This document shows positions 44,511-56,363 of a stretch of DNA of 64,000 bases, one piece after another. The notes under the pieces are model-generated. The model was not told the DNA's origin and made no database searches. It saw nothing but the letters and a program-made list of their open reading frames with translations. The stretch covers positions 18,078,501 through 18,142,500 of the forward strand of contig JAZHRO010000046.1 of assembly GCA_037157565.1 (NCBI GenBank). The letters are read 5' to 3'. Source of the stretch: Thalassia testudinum. Taxonomy: Eukaryota > Streptophyta > Magnoliopsida > Alismatales > Hydrocharitaceae. Both the position numbers and the translations under genes were made by a program. Within the stretch, counting starts at the first letter, position 1. Every line of letters starts with the position of its first letter.

Positions 44511-44677
44511 AACCTGATTAATAGTACTATAGGACACATTGATACAAAAGTATGGAATACATGGCTCATGAGAGAGAGAATGGGAAAGGGCAATAGACTC
44601 CTTGTGGCAGAGGCTTCGAGGGTTGGTCCAGGGCATGGTTTGATGGCCGTCGATGTAGGGATGATGGTAGGTAGGGA

Positions 44678-44890
44678 GTGGTGGCAATTGGGAGGAGGCA
44701 AGAGCCTATTTGCTATCGATGTAGTGAGCATGTGCATTTGGAAGCATCGTGCAGGAACGATGTGGTGTGTCTGGTGTGTGGCAGCCTCTGGCATACACGA
44801 TGCTTTTGTCGATGTCGCACCCCTGCATGGAGATCAGCTAGAGGACCCCCACCATCGCCTGATGCAGACCATGGGAAGAAGACTCACGTT
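44678..44890 (+). pseudogene. Fragment of a two-CCHC zinc-knuckle protein inside element C
   Basis: The plus-strand frame reads ICYRCSEHVHLEASCRNDVV and then CLVCGSLWHTRCFC. Both are C-X2-C-X4-H-X4-C knuckles (codons 44711-44752 and 44768-44809) spaced as in plant zinc-knuckle proteins and LINE-type ORF1 proteins. The frame opens at GTG after a stop at 44672-44674, with no good start, and runs into LTR sequence. It lies antisense to element C, where leader and Gag would be. No Gag in this window has a zinc knuckle, so the fragment is foreign to these families. The source gene cannot be named. Confidence 0.6.
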
Positions 44891-44898
44891 AAGGTTTT

Positions 44899-45897
44899 TG
44901 ATAAACACCAGATAAGGATTTTATGCAATTTGTTAACAATGCAAAATACTGTCGTTGTTTGGGTAAATCCGATCAACTCTTAAAGTTATAAAACCTAGAT
45001 ATGATGGATATCTAGGGTCATCCAAGGAGGCCAATTTGTTAATCACATGAAATGGTTCAGTCTCTTTCCTCTCAAATCAACACATATAATTTTGTGATTT
45101 TCACTTTGTTGTTCTTAGGGTTTTCAAAAAAATTAGGTATTTGGAAAGCGAAGATGAACCATGCTAAAACCTACACCTAAGTGATAGGAATGAAGCCCTC
45201 TCTTTTAAGTTCACCCTAGGCATGTGCACCTAGGGTAATTAGAAGAAGAGGGTGTAGTGCACTAAGCTACTAACAACATGAAAAACACACTAAGTTAAAA
45301 ATAGATATTGGAAGGCAAATTGCAACTTGTATTACTAGCAACTAAGGGAAATGTAGTGAAATGCTAGTTACATGAAAATAGCCAAAAATAAACTAGCTGT
45401 TAAAAGATATAGAGATAAAGAAGAAGAAGGGAAAATCCTTAGTTTGAAGTCTGTGTGGCCCTTGCTACAAGTGCAGTTGCCCTACACTTGAAAATGGTTC
45501 TCTTTGTCTTCTTCTTGACGCAGTCCTCCTCCAAGCTTTATCCTCAAGGTGGGCATCAACCACGTTCAATGTTCCTCCTGTCCCTGGTCGTCTGTTCAAG
45601 TTGAACATCTCCTCCTTGGTGTGGCACAAGGGAGAAGAAGGTAGTGGGAGAAGGCACCAACGGGGTAGGTAGGTTGCCCCCTTGATCTTCTTCTCATCTT
45701 CTTCCATGGCGTGAATGGAAGTGGATGTAGGGTGGTTAAGGGTAGAACATAAACTAGTGGAAAAGATGATGGTGTGGTGCTGGTTAAGGGGGGTATTAAT
45801 AGGATGGGAGAGGGGTGGTTGGCGTTGGATATAGTTCAGGGCTAGGATTGATTTTGGTGAGTAGTTGGTGATCCTATGGCCATGGAAAGTTGGTGCC
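44899..45897 (-). mobile_element. 5' LTR of element C, cut by element E
   Basis: The minus-strand LTR end is near 44899. The block ctcttaaagttataaaacctagatatga...aaggaggcc matches 27400-27470 and, reversed, 9890-9945. It contains a translated segment EKKIKGA shared with the element B LTR and a TATA-like CCTATTAATACC near 45792-45803. The U3 start is not reached because the LTR TGATAAACAGG of element E begins at 45898. No primer site is visible on the internal side. Confidence 0.72.
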
Positions 45898-47153
45898 TGA
45901 TAAACAGGCATTTCTTCATGATAAAATTCCTACTTATGATAGTTCCTAAACTTCGCATTGCATTTATCATTGTAAATAATGCATAGCATTCATCATGTTG
46001 CATTTATGTTGACTTGTATAAATTATACATTAATTTACATATTTCTATGGTTAGGGAGCAGGGTGATATATTTCAGGGCTTCAGATGAAGAATCCAACCA
46101 TATGGATGGATTCAAATCAACAAATGCAGCCCATCAACACGAAAATTGGTCTAATCAAACATCTGTAGCATTCCCTATGAGCATCTAAAGATAGATTGTC
46201 TAAACGATGCCATGTGGCATCATCTAAGCTGCTTAAAGGCTGCCCGCTCCAGCACTCAACACCCTCTAAAGAACATCCAGTAGCTGCAGACACTCCATCA
46301 CCTTCCGACTATGTCGTGCCGAGATGCCAGCACTAAGCACACGTGCATGGGTGGTGCACAAGCGATGCTTGTCGTGTGTGTGCCATTTGATGCTTGCACA
46401 TGGAGAACCCCTTCCCTGCACCTATATAAACCCACTGACACCTCCCCATTTTCCTTCATCTCTACCTATGCTATTCCCACCTATCCAAGAGCTCAATAAG
46501 CCTATCAAACCCCCAAAAGCTCTATTCCTAAGCTCTAAGGGCACCCTATTAGTGTAGAGTCCTATCCCGCCACCAAATATTCCTCCCACATCACATCCCC
46601 TTGATAGGGAACCTCAGAGCTATGTCCTCGCCTCCATTTTGGTGTATGATCACCTCTACCTCCTCATCACCATTCCCACAAGCTTGGTGAACCTTTCCTC
46701 TACTCGGATTCGTCTTGCGCCACATCCCCGACTTCTAGCATCTCTTCTCCTCTGTCCAAGATACTACCAAGTACCGTCATCTCGCCAGACATCCATTTTG
46801 GGAGATTTCCTCCCATCATTATCTCTGTTATTTTGCTTAGCTTATTGCAATTGTAATAAACATTTTTTCATCTCAAGTTATCAAGTTGTGTTTCATCTCT
46901 CTACTCTCTTTATTCAGTTTGCAAGTGGTTGTTTTATCATTCTCCTAAAATACTAGAAAAATAACAAAACCCTAAAAACACCAAAAAGAAACAAATTGAA
47001 ATGTGGATTTCATGGAGACAAATGGCACCTCCCTATGTTCGACCCTGGACTCCCTTTTGAGTTTTGGGTAAATTTTATTTGATAACGAGTTTTTTGACTA
47101 AGATGATGGGTTTTCTGAAACCCTAACTTTTTATCACAAAAACACGCAAATCA
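45898..47153 (+). mobile_element. 5' LTR of element E, 1.26 kb
   Basis: It starts TGATAAACAGGC and ends acgcaaatca, four bases before the primer site. The promoter is CCTATATAAACCC at 46421-46433. It shares several blocks with solo LTR G, such as cattgtaaata, aagatccaat/agaatccaac and ccatgtggca-catct, so G is a diverged relative. Confidence 0.82.
46421..46433 (+). promoter_or_regulatory. TATA box of element E LTR
   Basis: CCTATATAAACCC is a canonical plant TATA context, about 520 bases into the LTR. Confidence 0.65.
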
Positions 47154-47156
47154 TTT

Positions 47157-47174
47157 TGGCATCATTGCTAGGGA
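47157..47174 (+). other. Primer-binding site of element E
   Basis: TGGCATCATTGCTAGGGA, a tRNA-Asp type site with a few changes. Confidence 0.8.
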
Positions 47175-48394
47175 GGCAACCAAATTTGCTTTGTTTCTCT
47201 ATGTTTCTTTGCATTTACTTATTTACTAACCCCTCTTGCCTCTGATTTGCTATCTTGCAGGTATCCTAGCAAGGATATCCAAGTGTGGTAGACTAGAGTA
47301 AAGTGCAGGTAAAGTGGTTTGTAACTGCCCCACATTTCCCCCCACTAGCTTCACTTTCCACAATAGAAATAACCAAGACATAATGTACTTAGGTGTTTGC
47401 ATAAGCCCTGGGATAGAAATTGTTTGCCTTGTTTGCCACCTCCACTCATTTGATCCCTGCTTATGAAAAAAGGAAAAAAAACTTCTTTTGATTGTGGGAC
47501 AAGAATTAACATACACACTACATACACCCATGTTTGAGGCACATAACCTCTTTTGATTCTATCTACTCAACTGGGATTCCACCTTGTGGAATTGGTACAT
47601 GCATAAATCAACACAAAAAGGAGTAAAAATCTGATTAGGTTAATCACTTTTTGTGTGACTTAATTGGTGGTACATCAGGGTCAATTAGTTGAATTGCTTG
47701 AGTTGCACCACCTAACTTAAAACTGATTCATCTTGTAGCTACCCCATAGGATTCCAATAATTAGGTCAAGCCAGGCACTCCATACTTTCTATATTTATAA
47801 AGGAAAATACATAAACTCATTCTTTCAAACTTTGTTTGCCTAACAAAACTTGGTTGAATACACCTAATATTTGAATCCTAAAAGCTACTAAGCAAGATTT
47901 GAACCCTAAAATTCACTTCATCCTTAATAATCTTGCTTGAAAACTTTTGGTTGTGCACATAAATACATTCACAACGAATTATTAAGGGCACAACCTATTA
48001 ACAAGTCCCATCACATTTCGAAGGCACTACTATCCAGGCCTTAATTAAAATTGAGTAGACGTCGACCCTAGGGGTCATAGAGTCCATTTCAGGGTACTCT
48101 CTTGAACGCACTTCGAATTAGTGATGTCTGCTTGCTTCAAAAGGTGCAAAGTTGGGGTGGTCGATTGTCAAACAACATAAGTAGGGGTTTGGCATAATTA
48201 GCAGCCCTTGGGACACGCTCACCCTACTTCGTCGGCCAAACCTTACCATCTTTGGGAGCAAGGACAACACCAAATTCGTGATGTGGTTAGAGTTTATTTC
48301 TAAGGCATTGGTCCTTAGGCTACCCAATTTAAGGAGAAGCTTGCATTTTATGCTGCAGGATTCCATTTTCCCTGTCCTTCCAACATCCTTCTAG
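47175..48394 (+). other. Element E untranslated leader
   Basis: A/T-rich non-coding leader. It ends with TGCATGCCTGGAAGGAGGTC at 48395-48414, the counterpart of the pre-gag motif in D, I and A. I see no gene in it. Confidence 0.65.
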
Positions 48395-48439
48395 TGCATG
48401 CCTGGAAGGAGGTCATTGAATCCTCACTTGGAAGGACCT

Positions 48440-49800
48440 TTAGACCATTCAAAGAGGTGGAGGTTGAGATATAGCCAAGCTGATCCAATGGCTGATCAAA
48501 AACCACCTCCCCCACCCCTGAACTAGCAAGGGCTAATTCAAGGATAGTTGGAAGAGCTACAATAGATGAAACAATGGTTCCAACAGATGAATGTTGAGGG
48601 TACTTAGCCCTTGAAGGATTTCTATGATCCTTCAAATTTGCGAGGAATGTCCCAGCATTATGATTCCAGCCGAAGACGTAGAAATCAAGCCACAAGTTTA
48701 AGACTGATTAAACATTTCCATGGGCTTGACTCTGAGGACCCATTCTAGCACTTGGAGGATCTAACCACTTTGGTTCAGACAACTACAGCGAGAAATGTGA
48801 ATGAAGAGCAACTGATCTTGGGGCTTTTTCCCCATTCTCTCAGGGATAAGCTGCACATTGGTACCAGACCATTGGAAGGCCAATAGAAACATGGGCTACT
48901 CTTAAGTCAGCTTTCCTGAAGAAATTCTTCCCAATTGGATGAACCAATGCTTTGCTAAGGGCGATTACCACTTTAGCCTAGTGGTCGAGGGAACCATTTC
49001 ATGGTGCCAGGGAGTAATTCCAGGATCTTTTGCAGAAGTGGCCACACCACGTGGTGCTGAAATGGCAACTCATGCAAATATTTTATCACGTGTTGGTAGA
49101 ACAACTCCATAATCATGTGATGCCTCCTTCGGAGGTAATTTCCTCAATAGAGATCCAGATAGCGCATATGAACTATTTGATGAAATGAGCGAAAATTCGA
49201 TAAATCATGCCTCCATGGAGACTTTCAACCTATCCTAACAACCTAGGTCAAATGCTAATGAGATTCAGAACTCCCATTCATTTGACATGGAATTGATTTG
49301 CAACAAATTACATAAGGTAGACCTAGTTACAAAAAGGATGGAGGAGTGGATGGCTGGAAATTCAAGAAACACTTCTACACCCACTCAATCCCAGAATTCG
49401 GGATTCCATCCTTCATGAGCTTCCACGAAGCGAGAGTTTGTGAACCAACTTGAGTCCACTCAACCTATAAGCTAGAATTTGTCGGAACATTATGGGTTCC
49501 AAACTGGGGCCTTTGATCCCAGATCTTTTGATCATTTCCTCTCTGCATCCTCACCCTATAAGGATGTGTATGCTATATACTAGAATGCTAGGTCCAACCC
49601 ATATTCCAACAGTTATAACCCAGGTTGGAAGAACCACCCTAAGTTCTCTTGGAAGAATCAGGGGCAATAGACCCAAGTACGACCTAGCAACTATGCACCT
49701 CAAACACCTAAGGGTCAGGGTCAAGTGTACACCTAGTTGTCCCCAAGACTGATTACTTAGCCATCTTGGAATGCCCAACAACTGGCAAGGTAGGTTGATT
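48440..49800 (+). pseudogene. Element E Gag, heavily degraded
   Basis: Translation across frames gives PLKDFYDPSNL, LIKHFHGLDSEDPF, LGLFPHSLRDKL, FLKKFFPIG, then PDSAYELFDEMSENS. The YNPGWKNHPKFSWKNQG motif is near 49617-49670. There are more than ten stops and several frame changes. The gene is recognised only by order and motifs. Confidence 0.75.
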
Positions 49801-50099
49801 TAAACAGGCAGATGGTAGAAATATAAGAATGTATACTCCAGCTTATGCAGCAAATGAAAATGTCATTGGACAACTTGCAATTCAGGCTTATTGCTAATAC
49901 CCATCAGCTCGGATCTCTACCATCTCAACCTGTACCCAATCCTCGCAATGTAGAAAATCAAGGCAATAGAGCCCTAGGGAACAGGAATCATAGGGACCCA
50001 TACGCACATGCTTAGGTGGTTGAGTAGGGTCCTTCCTCTTCTTCTGCTCCTGGATATCTAGCTAATCAAGCCCCTCCAATCTTTCATAATGCTCACCAA

Positions 50100-50862
50100 G
50101 ACTCGAACCCATACGCCTCTGCAAACTCCATCACCTTGAGGAGCGGGAAGCAAACCTAGGACCCTCAATTGCCTTCTCCTAGTAACCAAAACCCTAGTGA
50201 GCCTGAAGAAGGAAAGGAGAAAGTTGAAGAGAAAATAAGGCTTAGGGACCAGAAATTTAGGACACCGCCTACATCTCCTTCCTTGAGGCTTTATTAAAAA
50301 TAGGAAGAAGAAAACCGTAGACAACAACGAGGAGCTCTTGAATTTGTTCAGGAGTGTAGAGATCAATATCCCACTCCTCGATGCTATTAAGCACATCCCG
50401 GCTTACATTAAGTTCCTGAAAGATTTATGTACTCAAAAGTGTAAACCAAAAGAACCCACCCCAAGGAAGGTGATTCACTCTGAGTTGGCTAGTTTTGTTA
50501 TCTTGCACCACCTTCCTCAGAAGAAGAGAGAGCTAGGTGCCCCCTTGATTTCATGTGTCATTGGGGATTACACTTTTGATAGGGCACTATTGATCTAGGT
50601 GCATCCATCAACCTAATCCCAACCTCTCTCTATCAAAGGTTTCGGTTAAGTGAACTCAAGCCAAACTCTGTAATTCTATAGTTAGCAAACCATTTGGTCA
50701 CCACACCAAAAGGCGTTATTGAGGATGTTATGTCAAGGTCAAGGACTTCTATTTTCCTGTAGATTTCCTAGTTCTTGACATGGACGTGGCAGAAGATTTG
50801 AGGAGCACACCCATCATTCTAGGGTGCCCATTCATTGCTACCACAAAGGTCAACATCAATTG
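50100..50862 (+). pseudogene. Element E protease, N-terminal piece
   Basis: NSITLRSGKQT precedes LLNLFRSVEINIPLLDAIKH, YIKFLKDLCTQKCKPKE and GAPLISCVIGDYTFDRALL. A missing base then shifts the frame, after which DLGASINLIPTSLY can be read. PIILGCPFIATTKVNINC leads to the F insertion at 50863. The other half is at 60859. Confidence 0.83.
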
Positions 50863-52228
50863 TGAGGAAGAGCGATCTTCGTTTTCGATAGAAATCTTAA
50901 CATAAAATGTCGTGTCGCTATATTTTTGTTGCATAGTAGAAAATCACTTTTGAAAACTTTTAATTCTCAAAATCTAAACATGAAAATAGTTAGGTAGTTT
51001 CCACAGAGAGGAATTAGCCTATTGGACTAGTGAGTGGTGGCTGTTTTATTTGGGAATCTCAGTAGATATGCATATTAATTTGAGCAATTCATTTTCAACA
51101 TAAGTTATCATTTTATGTAATTAGTCAAGAATATAGGTGTTCACATGCAAAATTACCATCATACAATATTTTGTAAATACGTGAATCGTGACCTTGGCAA
51201 TGGCAATCACTGTAAATCTTAATCTCAAACAACATAGAGTTTGTTCATTCTAATGATTAAGTCATACTCTTAAAGAACTCAACTATATGTAATTTAAATT
51301 GAAAAGAATAATGTCCATGTCAATTCACTGCAACATATTAAATCAATAAATAAGTGAATAGTAGAATTTGCAATGGCATGTGTTGTAAATTTTAATGAGG
51401 AGCTAAACAGAGGATTCTTCCTCTCTCCTCCTCGAGAACAGAAGAGAGGTTCGTCGGAGAAGCAGATGCGGGTGGAGGTGCTTCTCGACGAGGGCTTCAC
51501 ATTGACGTAGTAGGCACGGCCGAAGGTGTCCAGTGACGGCGACCGAAGGTGGGGGACGCCGGTGGCATGGAAGTGGATGCTTGCTGCTGTGGCACATGCA
51601 TGGGCTGTGAGTGGTCTCACTTTGCCCCGGGGGTCGGAGAGGACATGGTTGGCTGCGCTTGGAATCATGGATGGTGGTCAGGAGTGGCACTTGTGGCCAA
51701 CGACGTGGATACAACTTTGGGTTCTTTGGGCATGGACAATGAACAGGAGAAGGGTTGCGTGAGAAATAGAAGAAGAACAAAGGAGAAGTGGAGATGAGGT
51801 AGTGGGCTGTGGTTTTTGTTGGTGAGGGGAGGGGTTGCTGGAGGTGGTCAGCGATGGGAAGAATGGTTAAGGAGTGGTAGTGGGTCTGCGGTGAGGATGG
51901 CAGTGGAGTCTGTGGCTGTGGTGGGCCACTATAGGGTGGTGATAATGGTGAAGAAGCAGTGCGCACACATTGTCACTACATGCATGGACGTAAAGGCGAT
52001 GTCGAAGCTTGCAGTGGCCACAGTGCTCTCATGTCCCATAGTGTAAGCCCAAGGACCACGGTCAAGAAGGTGGGAGGAAGATGATCCCCCAGGGGGCAGG
52101 AGAGAGATGGATCCTCCAGTGCACTTCTTATCAAAAACACCAGCTATTTATTGTTTCCATTGAAAAGTTCTCCAAACACTCAACAAAGATTGCTAGTGGT
52201 TTGAATGCCTGGATAAGCTTGGTGGTAC

Positions 52229-53876
52229 TGATGTGCATACATCTGAATAGCCGAAAATGTCTATCAACGCATGTTCATAGTATCATATAAGCATCATGCA
52301 TTGTAAATATTGTATAACTTGCATCATCATGCATTTAGGTCAAATTGTAAAAATTGTATAGGAAATTCTTCTTATTGGTGGCTAGGGATAGGGCAACATT
52401 TAATCGGGACCTCGGATTGAAGATCCAATCATACGGATCAACTTAGGGTGACGATTGGAGTTCAACGACTACAAGATCGCCCCGATCGGAATTCCGTGGC
52501 ATCAAATGTAGTATGAGAAAGAATAGAGGTCAAGGGGCCAAGATAGTGTAAATCCATACATCAAATGACAAATTTGACCACACGGATGGTTTCGGATCAA
52601 TGATCGTAGCCCAACGGTGAGAAAATCGATCCAATCCGACATCTGTGGCACCATCTACAAGACATAGAGGAGGGACGGCTAAGATGGAACCATGTGGCAC
52701 CATCTCAGTTGCCCAACCGGCCCAATGACCCACGACGCAGATGATCTATACTGTTGGATCAGGATCCAAAGGCTGAGAGAGATCACACCCAAATTCACAA
52801 ACACACCTCAAGTTACTACGTAGCTCAGTGGTCACGTAACTTCTCGCGAAGAGGGAGGCACAAGTTCGAGCCCCGCCTCGCCTCAAATCGAGTGCAAGCG
52901 TAGGAATGGTAAAATTGGGCCGTCAGATTGGAGAGGAGTGGTGCCAAGAGCGCCATGTGGCGCACCCAGATGCGAGGAGCCTCGTACATGCGATCAGAGG
53001 TGCCATCGCACACCGGTGTGGCGTTATGAAGGTGCGGTGTGGTGCAATCTCAGCCATCGATCGCAAGATTGGACGGCTGATGTTGTCTGGACATGCATGA
53101 GCATTGCTGAGCACGGGAGCGGAAGAGGTAGCATGTGTGCGTGACCTACGACCACATTTAGGGTCTTTAGTGATGCTTAAATCCATGGCTAATGACCCCT
53201 ATATTAATACTTTAAGGTTAAAATGACCTTTTTGCCCCCAACCTCTACACCTGTAAAAGGGCCTACACCCCCCACATTTCATTCATCCCTTCTTTCACCT
53301 CTCCCCCTCTCCAAAGCTCTAATGAAGATTGTCCGAAACCCAAGATGCTCCTCTAGAGTTAGAAACAAAGTTTTCTCGCCCCCATTTTGGAAGTGGATCC
53401 TACGACAACGCCCTTCCTCTGCCCTAGTTCTTCCCACTTTCTTCTCCATTTTTTGTCTTCACCCTATGTCTTCCAGGCGTCGCCCATTCCGGTTCATCCT
53501 CCAAGCAATCGTCGAGGAGGATAACTTCTCACCTCCTTTCTCTTTACTGCTTTCTAGAGTAGATTTTCCAACTTTCTAGCTGTAATATTTCCCACTTTCT
53601 AGTTGTAAAAACATTAGTCATATTATAAAGTGTTTGTTCTCTCTCTTTCTCTCTTATTATTAACATCGAATTCATTGTGATTATCTTGCTTTCTAAAAAA
53701 AAGCAACAAAAAGATATAATCGCAGATTTCAAATCGACATAGCCTCCCTAAGTTTGAGCAAGAATTCTTTTCAAGTTTTGGTAAAATTTATTTGTTGATG
53801 GATTTCTTCACAAATCACACTACAACGATGGGTTTTCAAAACTCAACTTCCATTTGCAATGATTTATGATTCAACA
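52229..53876 (+). mobile_element. Solo LTR G, related to the element E LTR
   Basis: It starts TGATGTGCATACATC and ends gattcaaca, with ggtac (52224-52228) and ggtat (53877-53881) as a 5-bp duplication with one difference. The uninterrupted site is seen at 60531-60540 (ggtggtacgctatcag). There is no internal region, so recombination between two LTRs probably removed it. A tRNA-like A/B-box pair lies at 52814-52880. Confidence 0.85.
52814..52880 (+). other. tRNA-like Pol III A and B boxes in solo LTR G
   Basis: TAGCTCAGTGG (52821-52831) fits the A box and GTTCGAGCC (52864-52872) the B box, 32 bases apart as in a tRNA gene. The acceptor and T stems do not pair, so it is not a functional tRNA. 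It may be a tRNA-derived SINE head or an old tRNA fragment. The LTR of element E lacks it. Confidence 0.5.
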
Positions 53877-54203
53877 GGTATGCTATCGGACATCTGATAA
53901 AATCTCCAGATGTCTTAAATAATGTAAACATTAGCGAGATCATGATGGTGGTTTCCAGATGTCCGACATTATCTCCAGACATCATATAGATGCAAAAATG
54001 GGTGTCTGAACTTCTTCCACCAAGCCTACATCAATCAAATCAATTATGTTACTATGTTATATGTTATTAAGTGTAGAATTGATATATAAAATTATATGTA
54101 GACTAAGGTGACTTGCCATATAACTCCTAATTTGTTAAGAACTACGAATAATGAATTAAAGAGTACATAGATTGAATAATGATCCACTAAAGTAGACTTA
54201 TCA

Positions 54204-54230
54204 AATGACCCCATGCCTAAGTTTTGCTAG
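54204..54230 (-). other. Polypurine tract of element F
   Basis: Minus-strand ACTTAGGCATGGGGTCATT directly precedes the LTR start, a variant of the GCATGGGGGTG tract. Confidence 0.65.
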
Positions 54231-55764
54231 TCCCTAGAAAAAGAAATGAATGCAAGGTGTATGATTCTAACGAAAGACTTCTTTTCTTATTCCAAACATT
54301 TATAGGTCCACACAAATGTGAAGTGATAGTAGCCTAGGTAACATAGTAAAGTTAAAAGTCAACCAACATTTTAAACCTGCGCCTTACCCTTGATAAAAAT
54401 TACATCAGGATAGGCAACTTCTTCCCTCCGGGATAAAGTAGAAAATGATCTATAATTTGACATTGTTTTTTGGTTTAGGGAGGAGATATTGAGTTGAATG
54501 GATTTAAATTTGGTGGCTCACACTCATCTGGTGCTACATGTAGTCTAGTACTGCAGACTCTAAATCTCTAGACTATCAAATGAGTCATCCTAGAGAGAGG
54601 ATAAAAATTGTACTCTCTTTGTGTTCCTTTACTCTCATGCACTCTCTCTTTTCCTTTTCTTTTTCTTCTTTCTTTTTTGAGATCACAAATCTTACCAGAT
54701 TTTGTAAATGTACTCAATATTTGGTGGCCTCACATGGCATTCACACTTTAATTCAATTCCTAATAACCTTACAACTAAGTTAGAAGTCCTCAGCCAGTAT
54801 TCAGGCGATCAGAAATACTGAAAACTATGTATGGGTCATATTTGGTGGATTGCTATAGGTGTTTTTGTTGCCTCAAAAACATCGACACATAATGAAAAAT
54901 GAAACAGACATAAGACTATAAACTTGAACTCTTTTTTTTTGTATATGAATATATTTTTCTTTTTTTTTCTTCCTTTTTTATATATATATATCTATATATT
55001 TCTTTTCTTCTTTTTCTCTCACTCTCTTCTTTTCTCTCTTGTTTCTTTATATATATATATATAACTCCTACACAACAAGACGTAGACTTTTATTAATGAG
55101 GCATTATTAAGGATGATGATGGTCAAGAGGATTTTGTGTGGCTTATCTAGTACAAGTGCCTAGTCAGCACCGTGATGGAATGGATAAGACAAGCGTATTT
55201 CTGACCTTTGACACTACTACCCTCCTTCAGCTGAGGACTCTATGAAGGACGGACGTAACCATCTACCATAGTCATAGTTTTATTAGAACTCAATCTCTAT
55301 GTATTTACCTTATTTGGTGACTCTCAAGAATTCACATAATATTCTCATGTAGGAACAAAGAGCGTAAAACCATGCCTAACTCTAAGGTATCATCATCTAA
55401 TTATCTAGTACATAAGAGTCCTTACACTAGACTTAGTGCACCAGTAGTCTCTCTACTTTCTCCTTACAAATATTAGGTGGATCTAATAGAAGATAGTATG
55501 CCTGACTCCTTTCAAACTATCTTAGGATTCAGCAAACTAAAAATGCTTATTGGTTTCCTGCAAAGATCCATTACCCAGTCTATATGCAAGTGAAGTAATT
55601 GTATTGAATTCTAAACATAGAAATAGTTTAAGAAGAAAATCTTCAATGACACCTCCTTCATAAAGATGTTATGCTAAGGCTAACCAATTCAGCTCAAGAA
55701 ATCAAAAATGATTTTTTTTTTATGCACCTAACCTAAATGAATGAATACCGCCTAAAAAATGCAA
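54231..55764 (-). other. Element F 3' non-coding region
   Basis: A/T-rich with T-runs and (TA)n at 54920-55066; no gene. Confidence 0.6.
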
Positions 55765-55768
55765 AATG

Positions 55769-55881
55769 CATCCCCCACTCCTAAATCCTACAATGTCCTC
55801 ATTGTAAAATTAAAGTAGGGGGAGAAAGGAAGGAAATCACATGAAGAAGGTGGTATTCAAGATGTTGGGTTGCCTGCCAAC
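55769..55881 (-). other. Conserved TGAGGACAT block and AGGCAA hairpin, element F
   Basis: Minus-strand ACAATGAGGACATTGTAG with GAGTGGGGGATG lies at 55769-55805. Upstream in sense, GTTGGC-AGGCAA-CCCAAC (55864-55881) forms the hairpin with five pairs. Order and spacing match B and D. Confidence 0.65.
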
Positions 55882-56363
55882 AAGTGTTGCAGTTCTATTT
55901 GTAGCTAGACTTAGAGGGAACCTGTAAGTCTAGTTCCAAATAGAAATAACAAGGCCCCAAAAATTTGTGTAAAAGCACAGGTCTAAAGAACAAGTAGCCC
56001 TGAATGTTGGCAAGCTGATGACGTAGCATTATCCCAAATGCTCGCCATAAGACATGATAGTAAATAATCTCGCAAGCTACCTGGAGAGGCTTATGAGAAA
56101 GAGTAATAGAAGGGAACTATTGAAACATGAGTAGAAGATAACAAGGATCCTCTAAAGCTGGAAGGGTTTTAAACGATATAATCATAAGTACATCAAACCC
56201 TTGAATGGCAAGAGTAAAAGTACAAGCATTAGTCCATACCCGCCATTCCACCTAAGGATGTACTGACATGATATGCTCCCTAGAAAGAATGTATGTGAGC
56301 AGAGACCTGAGCGAGGATTAGGTAAGGAATCTACAGGTCGCTTGAGTGATTGGGTTGTAATTA

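Larger units (their letters stand above)
50863..54203 (-). mobile_element. 3' LTR of element F, containing solo LTR G
   Basis: It aligns with 59102-60858 on both sides of the G insertion: 50863-52228 with the 3' two thirds and 53882-54203 with the U3 start. On the minus strand it starts TGATAAGTCTAC at 54203. A polypurine tract lies at 54204-54230. Confidence 0.85.

Noticed and set aside
45465..45911. 148-codon minus-strand frame with EKKIKGA also found in the B LTR
   Set aside because: Shared LTR ancestry explains the similarity; the frames are broken in other copies and the region holds the LTR promoter.
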